Positions 56,269 through 64,000 of a stretch of 64,000 nt of DNA are shown one piece after another. The DNA is from Linyphia triangularis (Eukaryota > Arthropoda > Arachnida > Araneae > Linyphiidae): assembly GCA_963978545.1 (NCBI GenBank), contig OZ021725.1:9450846-9514845 (forward strand), written 5' to 3'. Position numbers and translations under genes: made by a program. Each line of letters opens with the position of its first letter. Positions within the stretch are counted from its first letter, which is position 1. The notes under the pieces are model-generated. The model worked only from the letters and a program-made list of their open reading frames with translations. It was not told the DNA's origin and made no database searches.

Positions 56269-56491
56269 TTAACCCTTTTCAACTCCAGACCTTTTTCGCG
56301 CAGAGGAACCAGAAACTCGATACGTTTCCTGATATTTTTGGATCGGTTCGCGGTTACAGATCCGCTTCAAAGAAACTAAACACAGTCATTGGCTTTGCGT
56401 CGAATTTCCGTATAAAACCTCGTGGTCCTCTCGAGTTGCGGCATCCAATCATGTGGTAAGTGAGAGTCACCTCGGGAGTGCAAATGGTTAA
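56269..56491. mobile_element. piggyBac-like miniature element in Rep-A
   Basis: TTAA at 56269-56272 and 56488-56491, tips TTAACCCTTTTCAACTCC and GGAGTGCAAATGGTTAA. 223 bp, closely related to the element at 58669. Removing it restores the Rep-A string AAATTGTTTTAA. Confidence 0.85.
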
Positions 56492-56712
56492 TAGATGAAT
56501 AGTAAAATTGTTTTAATCCAAATAAATAAAAGATATTTGGATGTGAGTGCATATATTCACATTCATTTTTAGTGAATAAATTTTGAAAAGTAGCTTACCC
56601 CATATTTTGCTGATACAAATGGTGTTTGCATCTCAGTTTAAATATTAAAAACAAGCATACGCTGCCAACAGAATCAGCCTGTGTTAATGAAAATAAAAAC
56701 TGGCACTGCATA

Positions 56713-57535
56713 CAAAGGAGGGCAGTGTATTTAACAACAAATTGTGATTTCGAAGAAACAGTTTTTCTTTTAATGTATAAAAGTTTTTTTTTTTTTTTTT
56801 TTTTTTTTTATTATTATTATTCTTTACATTTCGCAGCAACACAAACACAAAGCTAACAAGCTCTTTCAATAATGGACATGGGTTCTACCAACTATTTCTA
56901 GCTCGGAATGATGTTCTAAAGAACTCTTTTTCGCAGACGATCCTCGTTGCAAACGAGAAATACCTCCGAGAACAGATGAGGCGTTAAGAAATGTTGCCAA
57001 CGTCAAAAAAGAAAAGATTTGGGGCAACAACACTTTGAGGGACATGCTTGAGTGATCCAAACTACACTCAAAGAATTCTTTAAGAGTTGCGTCAAAGAAC
57101 ACTTGTAATATCACTTTCAGATTTGTTGTCTGTTCGGAAGATTAAGCTTCGAATAGAATTTAGAATACGATAATTGTATTTAACTAAAAATATCTAAACG
57201 ATTCATAAAATTAAATTTGAAAGCCATTTTAAAGTTAAATAAATAAAGTACGTCAATTATACTTTGTTCGAAATTTTCGAATTGGCGACCTTTTTTTTAA
57301 CACTTTGCACTCGTAATTATGCTTTAGAAAGTTAGCAAATAACTCTGAATTTTTTTCATGTTCGATCAAGTTGAATTTTTTTTGATGGAAATGTGTTCCA
57401 ATTTAACTAGAAGGTTTACCATCCTTAAATCAAAATTTTTAAAATATAGCTCCTGAATACACCCCTTGACCTAGGATGGGAATGTGGCCACATAATATGT
57501 TATATTTCAACGTGTCAAAATAATTTATTGATACT
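56713..57535. other. Mostly single-copy, no gene
   Basis: T-run at 56787-56809. 56880-57110 is less AT-rich and holds GCAGACGAT (56933-56941) beside CTCGTTGCAAACGAG, a hairpin of CTCGTT and AACGAG. A minus-strand frame of 82 codons there has no family match. Confidence 0.4.
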
Positions 57536-57549
57536 ACTAAGAATACTTA

Positions 57550-57726
57550 GTCGATCAAACGGTATGGTGGTTAGCGTGCTAGCTTCTAGACCACGAGTTT
57601 GCGGGTTCCGAGTCCCGCGTAAGGCATGGGTGTTTGTAAATGTATGTTGGCTTGTCTAATGACGAATGTTTCGGCGCATTATAGCCCTCGTGTTGCTGAC
57701 GGTGCCAGATAATCTGAAAACAACCA
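57550..57726 (+). mobile_element. Sine-S copy
   Basis: Flanked by the 14-bp duplication ACTAAGAATACTTA (57536-57549, 57727-57740). A box TGGTGGTTAGCGTGC, B box GGTTCCGAGTCC. Confidence 0.95.
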
Positions 57727-57761
57727 ACTAAGAATACTTAAGTATATTACACTACACGGCA

Positions 57762-58191
57762 TTAACCCTTTGCATTCCGCTGTCCCTTCTCAGGGGACAT
57801 CGTAATCTAGCAAATCACTCGGATGTGCCCTCTCAGGGGACATTAAAGTTTATTAGTGATTACGGAGAACTAACTTTTTCCAGCACAACTTTTTGAGAAA
57901 TGCATGTTTCCCTGAAGTTTTCTCTTGAACTGGCACAAGAAATCAAATTAAAATATGGTAAAATTACCAAGATATATAAAAAAAAAAAAACATTTCAACG
58001 GGGTTTTGTGTCAAAAGAGAACGTGAGAAGTGTTGGTTCACGACGGTCCGAGCATTTCTCTGCGCCACTTGAAAGGAACGATAAGGAGAGTTTGTCGATG
58101 GTTGGGTTTGTTGAAATTTGCTGGCGCAAGGGTAACATTAGGGCTGAGCTGCTGGTAGCCGTCCAGAATGGTTCGGAGTGCAAAAGGTTAA
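57762..58191. mobile_element. piggyBac-like miniature element with paired palindromes
   Basis: TTAA at 57762-57765 and 58188-58191, tips TTAACCCTTTGCATTCCG and CGGAGTGCAAAAGGTTAA. Two 17-bp palindromes near the left end, GTCCCTTCTCAGGGGAC (57782-57798) and GTGCCCTCTCAGGGGAC (57825-57841), 43 bp apart. The 124-codon frame across the interior shows no transposase motif. Confidence 0.9.
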
Positions 58192-58203
58192 AAAATCTAA
58201 GAA

Positions 58204-58380
58204 GTATAATGTTTCAGCTTATCTGGCGCCGTAGGAACACGAGGGCTATAATGCGCCGAAACATTCGTCATTAGACAAGCCAACATACATTTACAAACAC
58301 CCATTCCTAACACGGGACTCGGAACCCGCAAACTCGCGGTCTAGAAGCTAGCACGCTAACCACCATACCGTTTGGTCGAC
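58204..58380 (-). mobile_element. Sine-S copy
   Basis: Flanked by GTTAAAAAATCTAAGAA and GTTAAAAATCTAAGAA (58187-58203, 58381-58396), the left one including the right TTAA of the piggyBac-like element. Slightly diverged (CTGGCGCCGTAGGAACACG). Confidence 0.9.
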
Positions 58381-58499
58381 GTTAAAAATCTAAGAAATGT
58401 AATAATATGAACAAACTATATAAACAATATTTAGGGGCGAAACGTAATGCCGGCACCTCCACCAAAGCAAATCAACTTGGAAATACTTCGAACAGAAAT

Positions 58500-58624
58500 G
58501 TTTTGGTTAAGTTATCACAGTTTGCCAAATACAGATGCGATGTCCCCTGTACGGGGACATACGAGCGCAATGGTAAAACGAGTGATGTCCCCCAGACGGA
58601 GACATACGAGTGGAGAGGGTTAAA
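58500..58624. mobile_element. piggyBac-like element, one end
   Basis: Right tip GAGTGGAGAGGGTTAA, with two 17-bp palindromes GTCCCCTGTACGGGGAC (58542-58558) and GTCCCCCAGACGGAGAC (58587-58603), each followed by ATACGAG. Left end not found; the element may begin in 58400-58500. Confidence 0.65.
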
Positions 58625-58668
58625 ACCTTTATAGTCAAACCCCGCTAAGAGCTAGTTTTTAACCCTTT

Positions 58669-58872
58669 GCATTCCAGGCCTTTTTCGCGCGGAGGAATCA
58701 GCAACTCGAGACATTTTAGGTTCGGCTGGTGTTTATGGACTTGCTTCATAGAAACTAAACACAGTCATTGGCCTTGCATCGAATTTCCGCATCACACCTA
58801 ATAGTCCTCTCATGGTTTTCCATCCAATCGTGTGGCGCCTGAGAGGCGCCACTGGAGTGCAAAGGGTTACAA
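58669..58872. mobile_element. piggyBac-like miniature element
   Basis: Left TTAA at 58669-58672, tips TTAACCCTTTGCATTCCAGG and CTGGAGTGCAAAGGGTTA (right TTAA decayed to TTAC). Carries the 17-bp palindrome GGCGCCTGAGAGGCGCC (58834-58850). Relative of 56269-56491. Confidence 0.85.
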
Positions 58873-59337
58873 AATGCGGGAAACGTCCATTCGATACTCA
58901 GTCCTTAACATTTATAAAAAAAGTGCTTTGATCAACTAAAATTACCAACTATCTTTCATTCTAATTAAGCAACGACTTCTACTAAAGGTCAGGTTTCTTT
59001 TTTTTCTTCTTCTCAAACTACCTCTTATGAGCACCTGCTATTTCGGAAGATAACCGTTTTTATCCCGGTGACGTCATCTGCCTCCACGGTCCACCTCACC
59101 CAATGCGATTAAATCACTTAACCGGATCAAACCCCTTTCGGTATTTGGACTCTGGAGAAATCAACGAAGCCTGTCCGGTAGTCAAAGCAAATTCATCACC
59201 GAGATTCTGTTACCTGTGTTGCAGTTCGGATGAGATTACACCTCTTCGGCGGTGCCTCAAATAACGAAGGCAGTTGGGTTGTTGTTTTTTCACAGCGCAA
59301 GAACCATACGGCGTCCACACTGCCATAATAACTTATT
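58873..59337. promoter_or_regulatory. Single-copy island with a CRE
   Basis: 59030-59250 is less AT-rich. TGACGTCA at 59069-59076 follows TTATCCCGG, with CCACCTCACCC nearby. No exon was recognised. Regulatory role is inferred. Confidence 0.3.
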
Positions 59338-59459
59338 GTCAGTCTATCAGTTTGGTTTGGTTTGTACGCTTAACGACCCATTTTTGTGCGCAATAAAGGC
59401 TAATCAGGCCGGGATCTACAGCTTAAGGTGGATTCCGAGCCATAACGAATATCCATGCC

Positions 59460-59696
59460 TATACTAAACTCCAACTTAACTTGACATCACTAGACGATAG
59501 ATCTTCACCGTGCTCATAGGCAATTAATCCATTTTAGAGGAGTGAACACATAATTCTCGCCAAACGCCTTTTGTTCTCTACAGGGTTGTGGTTTGGCGAA
59601 CATTATGCTTTCAAGCCGCCAAAATGGATTAAATACCTAGGAGCACTGTGACGATCTACGGCCTAGTGATGTCAAGTTAAGTTGAAGTTTAGTATA
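59460..59696. mobile_element. Foldback element G, copy 2
   Basis: 237 bp, same arms as 5641-5885, TA on both sides. It sits at the TA inside the CTAAT duplication of hAT-like P, so it came last. Confidence 0.9.
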
Positions 59697-59698
59697 AT

Positions 59699-60113
59699 CA
59701 GGGTTCCCACTCAAATCACAGAATGAAAATCACCGACTTTTACATGACTTTTAAGGACCTAAATAACGTTTTTAAGGATCTTTGAAAAATTGTTTTCATG
59801 CACCAGGTCATTTTATAAATTTAATAAAGTATATTCTACCAAAAAAGTTGCAAGTTGGCGCATGCATAGTATAAATATATCGGAGAATTCCATTACGGTG
59901 TGGATAAGTGGCGGTCATGCGGGGATAGCAAGTCTGAGTTGTATTTAAAAAAAATTTGCTGTTGGGTCCACAACATCTCCAAAAATTAAGCACTTTTAAG
60001 GACCTCTCAGCATTTTCAAGGACTTTTAAGCAACTAAGCATTTTCAAGTACTTTCAAGGCCTTGAAAACAAGTTCAAAAATATTGAGCACTTTTAATGAC
60101 CGTGGGAACCCTG
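59699..60113. mobile_element. hAT-like element P inside Sine-Q
   Basis: Tips CAGGGTTCCCAC and GTGGGAACCCTG are exact complements. 415 bp, with AAGGACCTTT/AAGGACTTTTAAG repeats in both halves. Once element G is removed, CTAAT precedes and follows it (60114-60118), a 5-bp duplication, shorter than the hAT norm of 8. No transposase. Confidence 0.85.
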
Positions 60114-60200
60114 CTAATTCCAGGATTCGAACCCAGCATCTTTGGCATGCGAGGCTAAAGCGCTAACCCCACAGCCGTCAGGTTGGCGTCAGTCTATCAG

Positions 60201-60378
60201 ATTGGTTGGTTGTTTTCAGATTATCTGGCGCCGTCAGCAACACGAGGTCTATAATAAAACATTCGTCATTAGACAAGCCAACATACATTTACAAACACCC
60301 ATGCCAAACACTGGACTCGAACCCGCGACCTCGCGGTCTAGACGCCAGCACGCTAACCACTACACCCTTTGGTCGGCT
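60201..60378 (-). mobile_element. Sine-S copy, abutting Sine-Q
   Basis: Minus strand with intact boxes (GGTGTAGTGGTTAGCGTGC, GGTTCGAGTCC). Starts right after the Sine-Q duplication. No duplication of its own was found. Confidence 0.9.
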
Positions 60379-60875
60379 TAACGCAGGTGTCAATTATATC
60401 ATAAAATAAGAAAAATCACAACAACCGTCATATTAAAAATGCAAATTATTCAAATTGACGCAGTAAAGAAAAGTTGCAAATGAAATTCGTCACCAACAAA
60501 AATAGAACTCATTTCTCCATCAAGCAGAACGGATTTAACTTCAGCTGTGTTTATAACCTTGGCATCGATGTTAACTTCTCCAGGTTAAAAAAGATCCGCA
60601 TCTTATATATTATCACTTCCTGAAGCAATTTTAGTAGAAAACGGTGACATGAATACAAATGAGAAACAAAACCCAGCTTGGAAGAAACAGATCTAGTGAA
60701 GTGGAAAATTATTCAATTTGGTTAGGGATTGAAATCAATCAAACGAAAATATGCTGTATTGTGACTGTAACTGTCATTAAAATGTCGCTTCTACACACTT
60801 TTTTATTGATCCACATCGGGTCCTAATATAAAAAGTGCACATTTGGCGACTTAAAGCCCTGAAAATGTTGAGTTT
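60379..60875. other. No gene seen
   Basis: Single-copy sequence, ATTTGGCGAC near 60841. No exon. Confidence 0.45.
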
Positions 60876-61487
60876 TTAACCTTTTAACTGTTCTGCCCGA
60901 GGTAATCTCGGGCACAGCACTGGTGTTCCAAAATGTCACGCCCGAGTATTACTCGGGGTAATTTTTTTTTGATTGCTTCGTGTTGTTATACCCGAATATA
61001 TCTCGGGAGGAATTTATTTGCGCTCAATGCAATAGATGACAGCACTATACTGCAAGTTTCAAAGGTTAGATGCCAAAGGGTAGAGGCCAAAGGTCAAAGT
61101 CAAAGTGCGCGGCATTTTTTTGTTGCAAAATGGCATCCCGTAAACGTTATATAGATATTACAAAATTATATATAGATATTATAGTTATATACAAAACTGA
61201 ACTACTAATAGGTATTCATTTTTATTTATTTATTTAGAAAATAATTAAATTGATTTTTTTTTTTTAATTTTTAGAAAATAATGCTCCACTGGATGCGAAC
61301 TTTACCACTGCCACGCTGAGTGGCAGCCGCCACAAAACCTTAAAATTTTTATGTATATAATTAAAAATATTAATTTTTAACTGCTAAGTATATTTTATTT
61401 TGTATTAAACATTTGTTTTTTGCAATAAAAAAAGTGAACAATTTAGGTACCCAAATCATCTAAATAACTGAACAGCTAAAAGGTTAA
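60876..61487. mobile_element. piggyBac-like element with three spaced palindromes
   Basis: TTAA at 60876-60879 and 61484-61487, tips TTAACCTTTTAACTGTTC and GAACAGCTAAAAGGTTAA. Three 17-bp palindromes near the left end: CCCGAGGTAATCTCGGG (60896-60912), CCCGAGTATTACTCGGG (60941-60957), CCCGAATATATCTCGGG (60991-61007). 612 bp, no transposase. Confidence 0.9.
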
Positions 61488-61498
61488 GTTTGCAAAAT

Positions 61499-61528
61499 CT
61501 CGCCAAGTTTGGCGGCAAACTTGGCGAG
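61499..61528. repeat. Perfect 13-bp stem hairpin
   Basis: CTCGCCAAGTTTG, loop GCGG, CAAACTTGGCGAG. Contains the TTGGCGA motif twice. Single copy, just beyond a piggyBac-like element. Confidence 0.85.
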
Positions 61529-61760
61529 AATTGACTTATATTCCGATACAAATGTTGAACCAAGAACTCTTCCAACCGCAAGATTAAAGCACTTCCAGTA
61601 AAATTTTATGTTCTCAAACTAATCTCATCAAGATCTTCAAATTGATATTCAACACATTTCTGTAGCATTAATAGTTTAGGATTAACCTTTAACTACAGTA
61701 TGCGACTGGACAGACTGGTCATTTTTTGCAGAATGCTTCCACCCCCGAAAATATTTCATC

Positions 61761-62481
61761 TTTAAGGGTGTCCGGGACTCAAAATTCTAAAATCTTTATT
61801 TTTAGAATTATTTTTCTGAAATTTTTTATGCAATATTGTATGATGTTTTAAAATGCTAAAAACTACTTTAAATTTTCAAATTTTAAAAATATTTTTTTTG
61901 TTTAAATTAAAAAACTTCAAAATTTTGATGTTTCCTAAACTTGATGTATCTAAAAAGCTTTTTTTTTTTAAATCACTTCATTTTTGCATAAAACTACTTC
62001 TTATAATTCATTTCAAATATTGTCTTCATAGTTTTTCAATAAAGTAATTAGAAATTTTTTTTTAAAAAAATGTTTTATTAAAAAACTGTATAAAATCCAT
62101 AGTATGCTAAGCTCCAAAAGCTTTTTTTTTTTTTAAAGTTAAATAAAAAAAACATAATTTATGATGGCAAATTGAAGAAATATATATAAAAAATAACTGT
62201 GGAAAGTTTCATAGATTGATATCAAGTAATTCTTAAGTTATATCAATTTAAACTCAAAAAAAGGACAAAAAGCCATCACAGAGAAAAACATTTTCCCAAG
62301 TTTCAAGATAGCATGTCTGAGATACAGTTGTCATGTAACAAAATCTTAAATATTTCAAGTTCTACTAAAGACAGAAACAAAATTTTAATGCCATTTTGCT
62401 TAAAAATATTTGCATTATTTTTTACAATAATAAAACTTTTTTGGAGAATTTTAAAAATTTTGAGTCTCAGACCCCCTTAAA
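61761..62481. mobile_element. Inverted-repeat element H, copy 2
   Basis: 721 bp, tips TTTAAGGGTGTCCGGGACTC and GAGTCTCAGACCCCCTTAAA, matching 20076-20810 in tip and length but with a different interior. AT-rich, non-coding. Confidence 0.75.
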
Positions 62482-64000
62482 TTTACGTTAATTTTTCCGA
62501 TTCTATGTTCCTTAAATTTAAACTAATGTTCCCCAATTTGTTTGGCGCAGCATGGACCACGTGTTGCTCTTGCGTTAAAAATATCAAACCACCCAATCAC
62601 AGAAGCTGAAGGTTAACGAATTACAAATTGATTTCTTTTGGCTATTTCTGATAGTAAGGTCGTATCTTCCGGATGAATTGCGGCATGGGAAAGTATCTCG
62701 ATGAGACCTTTAATTTGATATACTGCGTGTATAACACTTGTAGTTTTGTCTGGGAAGGCTATATCTAAACTCGAAGAAATGAAATTTCGAAATTAAAATA
62801 TAAACTAATTTGTGTTGCTGATTTAGAAATATTTCCGGAACAATTCTATCAATATTATTTATTATATTTTGTTTGCACACTGCTTGAAAAAAAAACAAAA
62901 AAAAAAAAAACCTATAGCTGTTAAATATGAATTGAAATTATTAAAAAAAATATATATATTACGTCAGAGAAGCGAATAATATATTCAAACTATTCATGTA
63001 CAATTAAATTACTTAAAAAATGCAGTCATTTCTTGGGCTTGGATATCGTCTGCTCATAAGTAGAATAACGCTTTGAAACAAGTAGATTTATCTTTTTAAC
63101 CATTTATTACCTACTTTTAAAATAAGTTTCCTTTTATGTTGCCGTATGTTAAATTCAACTTGTAACAATGCTTTTACAGAAGAAACAAAACCAAGTATGG
63201 TAATAAAAATATAGGTATTAAATATTATTCTTATAAATACTTTTACTACGCTTTTAAAAAATAAACCTTACAATAAAAACTGGAAAAAAAATACTGAAAA
63301 AGAATGCGAAAAAAACAATCGTTTAGTAAGTTAGTGATAAATATTTATACTGATTTCGATTCTGAAAGAAACGGGAATGCCGAATTCAATTACAACAAGG
63401 ACTGTAATTATATATATATATATTTTTCTTTTTGCTATTTCTAACAAATTCGGAACAAAGGACCAAACAAGTTTCGAACATCAATTCTTACGTTACAAAA
63501 ACAAAAAATACAAAACCTGAAATAGCAAAAGACAGATCAAATTAAAAATGGCTCGTTCGATTAGTTTTTTTCTTTCTTTTATTAAGTTATGACAGAAAAT
63601 AGTTCATTCGTTTTAGTTGGTTGTTCTGGAGATTTTCTGAGAGTTACAGGGCGACTAAACCGCCAAATAGTTGTTTATTTACTACGACTTTGATTGCATA
63701 GAATTTAACACGAAAAAAAATAAAAAAATCATGCATTAATGTGTTTTACCGTTTTATATGAAAACAATTCATGTCACTGCATTAAGTGATCTTTTTAAAG
63801 AATTCAATGGATTGGAAATTTTAATACATATATGTAACAATTAAAATTTCATTCAGATTTCCAGTTGAAAAATTAAAATTAAATAATTATTAAACGGATC
63901 ATCTCTTGATTTATCAAAATATTGACAAAAATTTATTTTCCTCAAAGTGAATGGAAGCATCTTTTGTTTCTTTTCTTCGATTCAAACTCAGACGACAAAA
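62482..64000. other. AT-rich stretch to the end, no gene
   Basis: No coding or repeat family signal. GCAGACGAT (complement) at 63045-63053 and TCAGACGAC at 63990. Short (AT)n at 63410-63423. Confidence 0.5.

Larger units (their letters stand above)
55827..56712 (-). repeat. Rep-A copy 9, hosting Sine-S and a piggyBac-like element
   Basis: Left part from AAATCCTTTATATTAACTTC to TTTTACGGAATACTAATAG; a 50-bp foreign segment at 55870-55920. Right part resumes CCAAAATTGTTTTAA, broken at that TTAA by the element at 56269-56491, and ends TTGGCACTGCATACAAAGGA-like text. Confidence 0.8.
59351..60187 (-). mobile_element. Sine-Q, carrying two nested DNA elements
   Basis: GTCAGTCTATCAG flanks it at 59338-59350 and 60188-60200. 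On the minus strand, GTGGGGTTAGCGCTTTAGCC (A box region) and GGTTCGAATCC (B box) head a tRNA-like unit; the body continues on the far side of two insertions with GGAATCCACCTTAAGCTGTA and GGCCTGATTAGCC, then CAAACCAAACCAAAC. Without insertions about 190 bp. Confidence 0.9.

Noticed and set aside
57900..58274. 124-codon plus-strand frame as a piggyBac transposase
   Set aside because: It shows no DDD-type motifs, is far too short, and extends out of the element into a Sine-S copy.
60120..60187. Functional tRNA gene on the minus strand
   Set aside because: A and B boxes exist, but the anticodon arm pairs poorly, the acceptor stem is absent, and it is the head of Sine-Q with target duplications.

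Overview
The window looks like intergenic or intronic DNA from an animal nuclear genome. It is AT-rich, keeps CpG, has no operons, and carries tRNA-derived SINEs, hAT-like and piggyBac-like elements, foldback elements, a solo LTR and many simple repeats. An arthropod, perhaps a chelicerate, fits the repeat mix and the arthropod-style LTR promoter (TATA plus TCAGT initiator), but nothing fixes the taxon. No intact, recognisable host protein gene is present. All coordinates were read by eye and may be off by a few bases.

Most of the window is layered mobile elements. Family C (about 650 bp, long inverted repeats, TA target) occurs about 10 times. Rep-A (about 550 bp, ends with inverted AAATCCTTTATA) about 9 times. 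Rep-B (about 700 bp) 7 times. Sine-S (about 177 bp, clear A and B boxes) 9 times. At least six TTAA-flanked piggyBac-like miniature elements lie at 30.6, 56.3, 57.8, 58.5, 58.7 and 60.9 kb. hAT-like elements with perfect 8-bp target duplications lie at 42.8-43.7 and 45.2-45.9 kb. Target duplications show the nesting order: C inside C at 2.1 kb; an LTR inside Rep-A at 24.6 kb; Sine-S inside Rep-B at 26.6 kb and inside Rep-A at 28.3 and 31.6 kb; a three-layer nest at 59.35-60.19 kb.

Tandem arrays are prominent and several sit inside inverted-repeat elements: a 37-bp array of 34 copies (39.76-41.04 kb), a 107-bp array (18.6-19.4 kb), a 63-bp array (0.8-1.1 kb), a 284-bp higher-order array of GTGAGA/TCTCAC hairpins (11.8-12.8 kb), an 18-bp array (52.1-52.4 kb) and a 21-bp array (28.65-28.85 kb).

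The only recognisable coding relics are a truncated dUTPase (29.90-30.17 kb, minus strand) ending at a repeat that recurs at 51.05 kb, and a short N-terminal piece resembling GTF2IRD2/EPM2AIP1-type hAT-derived proteins (17.55-17.69 kb). Three unassigned open frames deserve attention: two end at textbook CAG/GTAAGT splice donors (1794 and 53596) and one encodes a basic stretch plus a membrane segment (33.41-33.68 kb).

Between the repeats are GC-richer single-copy islands (about 8.0-8.3, 10.7-11.0, 12.9-13.1, 16.2-16.6, 27.5-28.0, 38.1-38.35, 59.0-59.25 kb) with regulatory-looking sites: paired GATA, CCAAT, CRE, RFX X-box, a CTCF-like site. The 9-mer GCAGACGAT appears nine times outside family C, often in such islands, far above chance. 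The piggyBac-like elements share an unusual layout of 17-bp 6-5-6 palindromes spaced about 45 bp apart.
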